The notes beneath the pieces were generated by a model. The model did not search any database. It was not told the origin of the DNA and saw only the letters and a program-made list of their open reading frames with translations. The translations under genes and the position numbers were made by a program. A stretch of DNA of 64,000 nt, from positions 154,992,210-155,056,209 of the forward strand of contig NC_039359.1 of the NCBI RefSeq assembly GCF_003573695.1. The letters run 5' to 3'. This DNA comes from Papaver somniferum (Eukaryota; Streptophyta; Magnoliopsida; Ranunculales; Papaveraceae). This document shows positions 1 through 10,910 of this stretch, one piece after another (position 1 is the stretch's first letter; every line of letters starts with the position of its first letter).

Positions 1-212
1 AAAACCAATATTTTGAAGAAAAACACTCAAATGAGTGTACCAAGCCCCATTGCTTGCTTTAATCCATAAATGGATTTATGTAAGCGACAAATATGATCGG
101 GAAAACGAGGACTAACGTTCCCGGAGGCAGGTGCATGTAAACTTCTTCAGTAAGAAACACGTTGAGAAAAGCATTTTGAATATCCAATCGACTTATAAAG
201 TATCAGAGCGCC
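1..212 (-). pseudogene. Copia-type retrotransposon reverse transcriptase fragment
   Basis: Read on the minus strand, this stretch carries the core of a Ty1/copia reverse transcriptase. Around 113-198 it reads RLDIQNAFLN followed by TEEVYMHLPPG. After a frame change near 100 it reads CRLHKSIYGLKQA, then after another shift GAWYTHLSVFL. These match the conserved Copia motifs for the catalytic-aspartate region (LDVxNAFLxG), EEVYMxxPPG and YGLKQAPRAWY. At least two frameshifts show it is dead. It runs off the left edge of the window, so the size of the element is unknown. No LTR is visible. Confidence 0.8.
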
Positions 213-764
213 GAATAATAAAGAAACTCATCCCATCAAATGCTAATAAAGAAACTCAATTTAGTAGTAACATTTATATGTCATGATTTTTTTATTTATA
301 TACATTATTAATGCTTCCACTAAGCAACTATGTAATATCAACATTTATGAATAAGATAAGCATACCAAAAAGCAATAACTATTAATTTAACGGATGTGGA
401 TGTTCAACGGATTTTAACTCCGTACCCGTATCTAATCCACTAGTGTATGGATCAGACACCCATCCGTAAAAGCAAACGGATGGGCCGCCTCGAATCCGGA
501 TTCGATCTCGGATGCTCACTCCTGAAAATCCATTAGATTGGGAACTCCCGAAAATCCATTAGATGCTCGATCTAAAGAAAAAAAAATTAGATGCTCGATC
601 TAAATCCAAACATGATATGGGCCGGCCTGCTACTCAGTTGTTCAAAAGGAGCTCTTTAGTCCATAACACTAGTTTAGCAAAGATGCCTACACTGACACAC
701 CAGGAAAAAGCATTTTCCAAATTCCAACTCAAAACTTTGAGCTTCTTCTCTCAGGCAAACAAAA
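213..764. other. Upstream region of the Mini-RNase III gene
   Basis: AT-rich DNA without recognisable coding content. A direct repeat of TTAGATGCTCGATCTAAA occurs at about 559-577 and 587-605, next to two copies of a GAAAATCCATTAGAT word (about 526-565). The last ~200 bases are the likely promoter and 5' UTR of the gene starting at 765. No clear TATA box was found. Confidence 0.5.
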
Positions 765-3700
765 ATGGCAGTAACAGGAACAACAGGATTAGTTCTTAAC
801 TTGGTTTCAGCATCATGGGATACAAAGCCAATAAAAAGAATAACTAATCCAACCACTATCCCAAACCCTTCTGTCAGGAACCCTAAAGCAAAATCAACTA
901 CTATCAAGAAGAAGAAGGAACTGATTTCTACTTCAGAATTACTCAAATTAAACCATACAAACCCATCAAACACTAAAGGTACTTCCTTTTATGCATTGTG
1001 AAAAATGGGTTCTCTTTGTTTTCATGTTTAAGACTTTGTATTGAGTTTTTGGTATTGAATTTTGTTGTTTTGGTTTACATTGGTCAGTAGTAGGGAAGGT
1101 AGATGAATCACATTTGGGTTGTGAGAGATGGTTTCCTTCTGCACCAGAAGTAAAGAAGCCTCGTTCTATTTATAATGCTGCATCTTTAGCATATCTTGGA
1201 GATTGCATTTATGAGGTAAAATGACTTCTATTTTTTGTGAAGATAGTGTTGAGTTTTTCTTCTTCTTCGTATTGCTGTTATGTTGTTTGATGAATGGGTG
1301 ATGAGTTGTGAATATAGGGAATTGTGGGAATTCATATTTCTATATGAGTGGTAATGACTAGTATTGATGTTGATGCCATTACGGAGCTGCTATGTGGCTA
1401 AGTACATTGTTTGTCTTGGAAATTGCAGTTATATGCTCGTAGACACTTTTTGTTCCCTCCTTTGACCGTTGAGGAATACAATGACCGTGTTATGGCTGTA
1501 GTGCGTTGCGAAGCTCAGGCATGTATTTATATATCTGCAACATTTGTGCTCTATTTATGCCTGAATTTGGTTAAATCCTCAAGTTTTTTCTATCTATGTG
1601 TATGGTTAGGGTGTACCGTCAAAGCATCATAAGGATAGTTATTAGACTTGATACTAACAGTTAATGTGAAACAAACACCGCAAATTATGATAAAGATCAC
1701 TGATTGCGTATCTAGTGAGTGGGATGCAGCATATTTAAGGCTCCACTATACTGAATGAAAGTTTTTATTCTACGGTTCTACCGCCCTCTAGTATATGTCT
1801 GTATTGCTATATTAGTAACGCAAGCCAACTACCTGGAGTTCATTTTACATTGCCATAGCATGTTATCCGAATTACATTGCTTCCATGTCCTCACATGATT
1901 TCCATTAACGAAGTAAGCCTAGAAGCAAATCCAACCAATAGAGATACTATTTTGTGTCAGTTATGGTACACACAGATGCACATTCTAGCCACCGTTATGC
2001 TGTTTCACTTGAGCACCTGAGTCCTTCCAAAGTCAAGTTTATATGAATTTTTTACTGTTCAAATTAGTGAAATACTTCCGTGAAGAGAAATGACTTGGTT
2101 CAAGACTTTCAAAAAATTACTGTCATGCCGTTACTTGGGGGATCAACTTTAGATTTTGTTCTAGTTTTTATCAGCCTTAAAGTTAAGATTTAAAGGTTAT
2201 GAACATCTACACTAGTTCTATAAAATTTGAATCTATACAACCCTTTCACCTCTTTATCAGCGTACAAACTATATGTTCTGACCAATTCCAAAACCATACA
2301 AGGAGCCTCTCAAAGTTGAAGCACTTTATGAATTTTCTGTTAAACCAGATAGGACTCCCACAATTACAGGCATTTATTTGATCTTGTTTATCATAGGTTA
2401 TTTCATATGGCAGAGATCTTGAGAATACTAGTATAAGCTCTTCTACAGTTGGATGTATTATTTGTAATAATATGAAAGACATGGTGTACAAGTATTCTGT
2501 CTTATGATGTAACAGTAAATAAGATAGCTGTATAGAAGAAAGGAACTCAATCTTATGGAAGTCCCATACAGTTCAATAATATTATCCTGATTATTTGACC
2601 TGACACTCTGACAGTCGTTGTGTTTAATCATATCAAAAACATATTCTCTTCTTCAGGATATAAATATCTTTTGTTCTGTTGAGGCATTACATCAGCAAGT
2701 TAGGTTTTCAATTGACAGCAAGCTGCACACTCTTAGCATTATGTATTTATGTTAGCTGAAAAAGCCTCACTGTTGTTGTCTTTTCAGTTTTCGACTTTAC
2801 GTTTTTCAAGACTTTGTTTGTATTTTGTGATTTATTGTTTCTGGTAAGTTATATTGAGTTTATTTTGTGTTTCAGGATGCATTGCTCAAAAAACTTCTCT
2901 CTGATGACTTCTTATCAGTAGAAGAGAGGTTAGTACTTCAATTGAGTTTTTAGCCTTCTCACTCTGGCTTTCTTTTTTACAAATACCACTCTCTACGATT
3001 TTATAAGTTCTATTAGTTACAAGTTGTCTTTTTCATGCTCCGTTCTTTGCTTAATTGGGATCAAAATATTTGTCCCTTGCCATTGTTTGTGGTACCTATA
3101 GGACTGGGTATGATTTTTAGTTTTTTACCCTCTGGTAATGTGGTGTCCCATGACCAAACCGCATATCATGGATGTGGTGGGGGTATTTTCCTATCAAGTA
3201 ATAGTAGGATAATTTTGTAACATCCCAACCCGTGGGAGTTTTATTTCTACTAATAGAATTTACTAGTTGATGAAATTGGATAACTGATTGGTACTTAACT
3301 TGAGTATTTAGCCTTCTCACTCGGGCTTTTCCATGTACAAAGTTGTGCACTGTTCCACGTATTTCATTTGCCTTCTTATGTAGTACCTATAGGGCTGGGT
3401 ATGATTTTTTTAAAGTGTTCCATGACCAAGCCCGCATATAGTAGATGTGGGGGTATTTCGGATCAAGTAATAGTAGGAAAATTTTGAAACATCCCAACCT
3501 TTGGGAGTTTTATTCTGCTAATACTGCTTACTAGTTGATAAACTGAATCACTCTCAGAATGTGTTGATCTGGGGTCTATTTTTTCCAAATTTGTAAGCAT
3601 ATGATTTGGTAGTACAATGAAATGTATGTTTATTTTGTTGCACTTTGAATAAGACTCTGTGTTCACTTATGTAGAGATATCCTTCGATGGGGGAAAAATA

Positions 3701-4974
3701 TCGACACTGGGAAAACAAAGACGACACGACGTGCTGGTGCAGCAGTGTATAACAGAGCTTCATCCCTTGAAACACTGGTGAGTTTCTAAATCTTTATTTG
3801 TGCTTATTAGGGAGCAACACACAGAAGAATAAAAAACACAATTCAATGTCAACCTAAATGCTATATGAGCTGTTGATGTCCATATAAACCCTACCTCGCT
3901 CAAATGTCAATAAGTATCACTGTTTTGCTTAGTTCTAAGATGAAGGAATATGTAGCAAGGTTACTGCAGGGTGTCTTATAATGGCCACAATCTGAATGAG
4001 TTTGGGTACAATCCAATTACCTGTTTGTGTTTACATTGTTTTTTTACACTTGAGAAGTGGACGGTTATGGTGTTTAGCTTAATTACCTGGTAAACTAAGA
4101 AGACAAACTGATGATTCAATTTTGGGAGTTAGAACATTCACAACTGGATTTAGTCTAAGAGAGAATTGTGTTTTGTTTTTCATGTCTGAATTTATCTGAT
4201 GCTTGCTTATAGTAAGAGCGTCTCTAGTGGGACTATGGCCAGCCTCATACATGGCTAGTCCTGAAGACCTCTTTCTGAACATGTGAATCAAAATTCCTTT
4301 TTCTAAGTAAGACTTGGAGAAACCTATCTCCAGTCTGTTTGAAACTCAATTCGTAATCCTTATTACTAGTGGTTTGTTAAGGTAAATAGTATAAACTTGT
4401 TTGGATGTAAGTCACATGATGGAAATGAAATACTATATCTTATTGTCAAGGTTTCAACCTTCGAAATTGGATTATTAGTTTTCTGTTTTCCTAGATCTTA
4501 GTTACATTTTATATTTGATAAATATTGATTGTTGATCGCCTTATTGATTTAATGATCTTAACATGGCCACACATTTGCTATCATGAGAAAAACTGTTTTC
4601 GAGTATCCAGAACTGTTTTTCGAGCGTTGTTGGTTACATTTTCAGTAAAGACACCGAGAGCAACTCTGATTCAATATTTCAGACTTTTGCACAGTATTGT
4701 GGTATGAACTATATTATTTAAGCGTTTATGCTGTTCCGAAACTGATAAAGACAACTTTGAGAGGCTTTTATATCGGAAAGAGCTGAATGGTATTACATGA
4801 GCAAAATATTATTGATTGCGTGGAGGTCATCTCACTGACCTTAAATTTTTCTAGGTTGGTCATCTTTACCTGACAAACGCTGAACGATTAGAGGAAATTA
4901 TGGTGAGGATGGGATTTACTACTGGTATTTCCACCCAATCTATTGTTGAAGAAAGGGAGAGCAAGACCAAATAA
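765..4974 (+). CDS. Mini-ribonuclease III-like protein, plastid type (6 exons, 235 aa)
   Basis: Exons: 765-978, 1088-1215, 1429-1518, 2876-2928, 3675-3777, 4855-4974; all phases agree and give 235 aa. Residues 1-71 are Ser/Thr/Lys-rich, as in a chloroplast transit peptide. The catalytic domain starts with YLGDCIYE (Asp110), matching the Mini-III GDavYE metal-binding motif. It continues with FPPLTVEEYNDRV, LRWGKN near 165-170, TRRAGAAVYNRAS and SLETLVGHLYL (Glu194 is the second conserved acidic residue). Mini-III enzymes are RNase III-fold dimers lacking the dsRNA-binding domain; bacterial MrnC matures 23S rRNA, and the Arabidopsis homologues RNC3 and RNC4 act in plastid rRNA maturation and intron-RNA turnover. 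The ATG at 765 has good context (AAAATGGCA) and keeps the transit peptide. Oddities: intron 3 begins with GC rather than GT, and exon 2 has three in-frame acceptors in a row. Plastid targeting is inferred. Confidence 0.93.
2937..3540. repeat. Diverged tandem duplication inside intron 4 of the Mini-RNase III gene
   Basis: Two copies of one segment lie head to tail, about 2937-3279 and 3297-3540. Shared landmarks in the same order are TAGCCTTCTCACTC, GTACCTATAG followed by CTGGGTATGATTTT, CATGACCAA, ATCAAGTAATAGTAGGA, AACATCCCAACC and TTTACTAGTTGAT or its variant. The second copy is about 100 bases shorter. Neither copy contains an exon. Confidence 0.75.
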
Positions 4975-5639
4975 AATTGTCTTCAACTAAGTATCTCTTT
5001 TTTCACCTTGAACTTGTTGTATATTTGGAGGCTCTTAAGATTTTGTCTGACCTTCACTTTAGCCTTAGGGACTGTAACTCAGACTAACCGGTTGTAAATA
5101 TATTGATTGCAAGTCAGTTAAGTTTTGTGGATCGACTTCAGGATCTTAGCCTAACTCATCAGCTGTTATTATACAACAGTGTGTGTGTTGATTAATCATC
5201 TATTAGAGATAAGAACTGAGTTTGGTCATTCTAATTAGGAAACGTTAACATCAAGAGAATTAAATCGTATATGGATATGGATATGGTGGTGGACTGAAGT
5301 TGTGACAAAATTTTACACGTAACAAACACTTGTTGCATAAATCCGAAGAAGACCTACTTTTGCACAATGCAAATATATTGCACGCACTCATCTACTGTAT
5401 ATCAACCTTATCCTCTTTATAAATGTTTAGATTCAATAATTGTTCATGACGTGGATAGTGATCTGATTTGCATAATTAACAGTTTCATGTTGCATCAACA
5501 TGAATATGATAAGTTTCTTGCCGGAGTTTATGATATTTAGTGATGCACTATCATTTCCGTCTACACAACTTGTTACGTTGTGTACTTTTCATGGGCCCAT
5601 CTCTACTTTTCATGGGCCCATCACTTAGACCTATCCTCG
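4975..5639. other. 3' flank of the Mini-RNase III gene
   Basis: Probable 3' UTR followed by AT-rich intergenic DNA. A near-perfect tandem duplication of ACTTTTCATGGGCCCATC is at about 5583-5622. No gene is seen. Confidence 0.5.
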
Positions 5640-5846
5640 GAGCACTTTCCAAATCAGGGAGTGAGAGGGTGAGAGTTCGATTCTCACTGGTCGGAATGTT
5701 AGCAGAACTCTGATTACTCCCCAGAAACCTAAGACGGATTCGGCGGAAGTGTGGGACTATTGAAATTTTCTTGCTTCAACTGTGACAACCAGAAACAGAA
5801 ATAATGTATATATCAATAAGTTTTTTTTTTTTTTTTTTTTTTTTTT
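5640..5846 (+). repeat. Possible tRNA-derived SINE with poly(T) tail
   Basis: GAGTTCGATTCTC near 5674 resembles a pol III B box (GGTTCGANTCC), and about 145 bases further on the segment ends in an uninterrupted T run (5821-5846). A B box near the 5' end and a T-rich tail fit some plant SINE families. No convincing A box or flanking target duplication was found, so this is a weak call. Confidence 0.25.
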
Positions 5847-5926
5847 GCTTTTAAAAATCATTATGAAATCTAATTTCCAAATTAATTTTTGGCATAGGTT
5901 GAAAAATTACTTCTCATGGCATTTAT

Positions 5927-6416
5927 AGCATGTTTGGATATCAATAAAGAATCAAAACTAGTCATAAAAATCCAAAGTGACCAAACTTGTGGTACAAAAA
6001 CCCCACTCAAATGTTGGGATCCATTGAAAGTCCATCGTAAACAAAACTGATACAAAAACTCCAAATTTTTAAAAATTGATACAAAAATCCCAAATTTAAA
6101 TGACCAAAATAAAATTTAATGAAACCAACATTTAAATTTGGGGTTTTTGTGTTAATTTTGTTTTGATGGGGTTTTTGTGTTACTTTTGTTTTGATAGGTT
6201 TTTTGTGGAAGGATGGTGACACCTCTGGAGTTATAACTCGCGGACCGATAAAGAATTTGTTTTTCGACTTCCAAAAGTCCTGGTAAAAGTAAGTTTGTCT
6301 GAACAACTTCAAAATAACTTCAAGAATCAAAAAAGTTAATTTCTTATGTAGCCAAGTTTTTTCTTTCGTCTTCTATAACTGACATCTACTTTTGTTCTGG
6401 TATCCAAATACCCTCT
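5927..6416. mobile_element. Possible MITE with terminal and internal inverted repeats
   Basis: The left end reads GCATGTTTGGATATCA (about 5928) and the right end, reverse-complemented, reads GGGTATTTGGATACCA (about 6400-6416), a 12/16 match typical of hAT-like MITE ends. Inside, 6076-6102 and 6129-6155 are near-perfect inverted repeats able to form a stem of about 27 bp. Open frames across this region are short and unlike any family. Confidence 0.4.
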
Positions 6417-9190
6417 TAGTAATTACTCATTGACGAACAAGGTGGAACCGGAATGGAGAAAATTGGTTCCATAACATAGATGGGCCTTGTAGGGTATGGA
6501 AATAGGCAGTTAGAACAGTTGAGCCCATGGACCTACTTTGGGTCCCAAAGACAACTAACAGAAAATTGACCTGACTAAAGAAGTTGGGGAAGTGAGGTTG
6601 TTGATCCAAGGACTTTTTTTTTTTTCTTAGTAGTTGTAAATCCATGAGATGAATGAGTGAAATGTTATCCATACCTAAACCAAATAAAAGTCTTGAAATC
6701 ACATTGATTGAACTTGAAAAGATGAATGAAGTAGATGCAGTAAAAGTAGTAGTATTGGTAGAAATGGTTGTTGAACAAAACAAAGATTCAATCATGCTTT
6801 TCAATGTCAAGTTAGTTGTGCTTGAGGTGAAACAACAACCTAGCTAACTAAGATTCTATTAATGCATTATTATTGTGAATGAGCTCATTATAGCGAATCA
6901 TGCAGCAAGTGCATCACCGGATCCACAGGATTGGTAACCTATTTTTTATGGAATTTGATAACCTCTGTAACAGTCATGTAATTTTACTAGGTTGATAGCT
7001 AAATAATACCACCAAATTTGATCGTCATTCCCGTCCTACATTTTGAACCCTTTTAAAGAAAATAATGTGAATACCATTTTGAACCCAGTAGGTGTTATTT
7101 CCCCGTCACGTCATTGTCCAAGTGTTGCTATGTAACTGTTTGCATCTAATTTTTGGTTTTAGTGCACGGATTAAGGTACTAAAAGGGTATTATTATTTTT
7201 GTGTGTCTTATGTTAAAAACAACAAATCATGTTCCCAATGTAAAGAATTGTTGTTTTCATTGCAATAAAACAAACAAATATTGTTTCCAATGCAAAAAAA
7301 ATGTAAATTTAATGCACCTTTACATGTATACGGGTATACAAGTTAAGAGGACCCAAATATTAAATGTGATTTTTTCTTTTGTTTAAAAATCCTAATTAAA
7401 GAGGCAAGGTGCACTGAAACCGAAACTAAAATATAAAAACCATTAAAACTAATTTACATTATCTAAAATCATTCTTTTTATATTTCTTCTTAATCAACCT
7501 CATTATCTCAACTTTGACTCATGCGTCAAATGCTGAAAAACATCGGTAACGAACGATTATGACTTAAAATTAAACAAGAAATTAAGAATAATAAACCAGT
7601 TAGATTTTTTTTTCTTCTTCTTTTCTTACTACGGGGTTGAAATTTTTGGAGTGGTTGTCGATATTATTATTGCTTGCAATTAACAAAATGCAAATTCATT
7701 GAAATTGACAGAAATGAAATTATTAAAGAAAATTAGTTAGTGTTCACAAATAATTAGGATAAGATGTTGAGAGGTTTGATGATGACATGGTTAGGGAAAA
7801 TAATGTTACTACGTGATAATACACTTATCCATAACTATTGAGTTTAATTGGGGGATTTAGCTAACTAATTGATTTTGATAGGTTTCTGCCTCTGGTGAGA
7901 ATTGGTGCTGTATCCAGTATTCTGCTGCCTGTACCTATATTGATTATTTTTGGGACCAACCACCTAGATTGGTGGGTAGTTTTTAAGGTGTGTGTCCACC
8001 AAATTTGAAGGAAGCTTCAAGCAGAAGAGATCAAATTCAAGACAAGTACATTTAAGGGCAAAAAGAATCTCTGTTGACACTCCTTTTCTCTGTCTCCGTT
8101 AGAAAATGTTTATTTATTAATTAATTTAATAAAATAAAATATGTAAAATAATAACATATCACCCTCCTAACAAAAATCTCAAATTTCAGACTTTTTCGTA
8201 TAGATATGATTTTCACAGTCAACTTAAAATCATACCTCAAACAGGTTTTAGAGAAGATTGTATATACAGATGATGTTCAGGATACCAAAAAAAAAAAAAA
8301 CTGTGATGATTGCAACAGTCTCGGTATCATTTTTCAAATTGTTTGGTTGATCAACACCAAAACAACATTTTGTTCTCCAAACTTAGGTTCCTTTCCCATG
8401 ATTAGTACAAAATCCAACCAACAGAAGAAATCTTAATAAATCGATAAACTAGTAATTTAAAGGTCGTCTTTGTCGTAGTTGTGAACGTTGTCGTCTTTGT
8501 TGTGGTTGTGAACACATTATCTGCATCATGCTCCATTTATTTGGACGTTGAACAATCACTTATGAATTTAGGTGGAGATTCGGAGGCATAAATCAATTTT
8601 CATTCGACTAATATGGACTATCTATAACTGCAAAGGAAAGTAAGAAGTAAAAAGGGAAGTAAAATTTCATTTTATCTTATAATTAAGCTGGTGAAAGACT
8701 AGCTGCCAGCAGCCTCCTCATGAAATCATGAATTTAGGTTGGTAGCGGCTGCAAGACATAGAAAATTCAAAGACAAATTTAAGGAAAAGCAAAAGGTTGT
8801 AATAATAATCTAGACTAGTATCTAACAATGTAGATTAAGATCTACACTCTACATTTTTATTACAAAAGCTACACTCTGCACTAGTGACGCAACTATTTGA
8901 CTTGACCTAATAAAACAAATAAAGTAGAGATAATTTTGAGTGAAAGTGAAGTAAATTTGAATTTTAAGAATGTTTTGCAACTTCATATGTGGCACAAAAC
9001 ACATGAAAAACCATCATATTTGATGAGAGATAAAGCAAGCAATGGAGGAAATTTAAGAAAACAGGACACTTTGTAATATTCAATTAGTGCAAAGTAACTA
9101 TTTCACGAATGAACTATGGAATCAAGTACTTGGCCAATTTGGTATTTACTCACCAACAAAAACGGGATACTTGTCCTTTGTTTGCACGAT
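6417..9190. other. Intergenic, no gene recognised
   Basis: AT-rich DNA with short open frames only and no family motif in any of them. A small direct repeat of a GTCGTCTTTGT word is near 8463-8513. No RNA gene, no LTR and no clear MITE ends are seen. Confidence 0.5.
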
Positions 9191-9306
9191 TGCTAAAGGC
9201 TGATACCAGCAATAACGTACCATTTCAGTGATCCAACGGCCGTGATCACTTCTAAGATTTTTTGTGTTATATTAAATGGTACCGGTCCTGGTACCAGCCT
9301 CTAGTA
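9191..9306. mobile_element. Short element with terminal inverted repeats (MITE-like, about 115 bp)
   Basis: The left end TTGCTAAAGGCTGATACCAG and the right end (reverse complement TTACTAGAGGCTGGTACCAG) match at 17 of 20 positions, and the similarity extends inward to GTACCATTT on both sides. The centre holds an imperfect palindrome, AGTGATCCAACGGCC then GTGATCACT. No protein is encoded. A target duplication could not be fixed, so the superfamily is open. Confidence 0.6.
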
Positions 9307-10800
9307 ATCATGTTTGTTTGTTCATTGTGGCTTACTTATAATGAAATTCATCTTCCTTCCTAGTTCCTACTCTTAGGTAATATATATGATTGGAAGGGGA
9401 TTGCAGCCAGAGCTAGTACATTCATCCTGTGGTATGGGGCGGTGGAACAGTGGAAGGACGGCATGCGTTTGCTGAAGTTGCTATTGTGGATAAAATTATG
9501 GAATGGGTGGTGACTGCGAATTTCAACAACCTAAAGGCCGGTCATATCCATATAGAATGAAGGAGAAAATCATCCTTTTTATTGCCGCCCCACCCAGACA
9601 GTGCCTTTGTCGGACTTTAAATTCAAATCAGCACATCATTCACTCGCAAAAGTGCTTTCTCACGAGTTTGATTGGACAATCACTACTGTATAACAAGAGA
9701 GTGCACAGCAAATCTAAGGACATGATTAAAGTACATTAACCAAAAACAATAGTAAGGAGACAGTTTTAGCCTTTTGAGATTACTACTAGCTCAAAATATG
9801 AAACAACTCTTAATTAGAGTGCACTTTGGTGCATGCGTTTGCATAATTTGAAGACACAAATCATTCTTGAGTGAAAAATCACATGAAGTGGAAAATCTGA
9901 TTTTGTACATAAATTTCATAGTTTCTGAGTATTTTTTGTAAAAATACTTGAAAAAGAATATCTACATGGCCTACGAACGTTCCTCAAAATGTTCGCAATC
10001 GCATCGCGATACATAGTAATGTGAATGAGCGAACATGCATTGTTATGCATCAATCGGATTCATTTGGGACCGACCAAAAACTCTAGAAAGTATTTGGATA
10101 TGGCTTGTATGCTGTTAGTCTTATGTGTCCTCAAATAACAAGATAAGAAGCTCTACACATTTTCAATTCTAATGGTCCACCAAAATAAAACACCTCCCTC
10201 CCTTCTAGTTCTGCCCTACAAATTAAAATATTATCTTCAAAAAATGCACACAAAAAATCTAAAGACCCTAAAGCAACCAACACCATTTCTCTCTTGGTAT
10301 GAACCAAAAGGTGCCGTATTATGTGAATGAAATATCTATGTTGCATGCATATGAGATAGGAACTCGAAAATTGTCTCGTCCTAGAAAAAGAACCTAAAAA
10401 GGGGGTCCCACATTTTGGCATTTATGGTGGGTCCCACCGTTTTTGAAGCTGATTTGGCATTCTGATCTAAGGTTTTTGATTGACCTTCAAATCTTTTAAG
10501 GGATAGTGTGATTGAGAAATGTATGTACTACTCGTAGGTCCAATCTGATCCAATCAAGTCCCAACTCCCAACTTTGGACCAGATAATTGAATTTATCCAA
10601 TCCTAAATATAGATGATGAGTTCATAACCAGATTTTGCAAAAAAAAAAAAAAAAAGTTAAGTGTCGAGCTAAGGATTAGTTATGGCGAAACAATGACTTG
10701 TGTGACTGAATTTCTAACAAAGTTTAGGTTACCCAATCTTGAAAAGAATTTCATGGTTATCCGAGCAAAGCGTCACACACGTCTATTTTTACACGATAGG
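9307..10800. other. Intergenic, no gene recognised
   Basis: AT-rich with short, motif-free open frames on both strands. Nothing resembling an exon with good splice sites or a transposon end was found. Confidence 0.45.
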
Positions 10801-10910
10801 GACGGTTTAGCAATAGCATGGCCTTTATGTGCATGTTGTCCGATAGTTTTTTTGTGGATGGTTTAGCAATTAGCATGTCCTTTATGGGCATGTCGTCCAA
10901 TGGTTTTTCG
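10801..10910. repeat. 54-bp tandem duplication
   Basis: Two head-to-tail copies, 10801-10854 and 10857-10910, share GGTTTAGCAAT, AGCATG, CCTTTATG, GCATGT and GTCC in the same order. On the minus strand a 65-codon frame runs through both copies, but it has no family features and is best read as a by-product of the repeat. Confidence 0.6.

Noticed and set aside
5660..5700. Possible tRNA gene because of GAGTTCGATTCTC
   Set aside because: Only the B-box/T-arm-like word is present; no acceptor stem, D arm or anticodon arm can be drawn. At most a SINE.
9503..9739. A 78-codon plus-strand frame
   Set aside because: No motif, ordinary codon composition for intergenic DNA, no supporting splice context.
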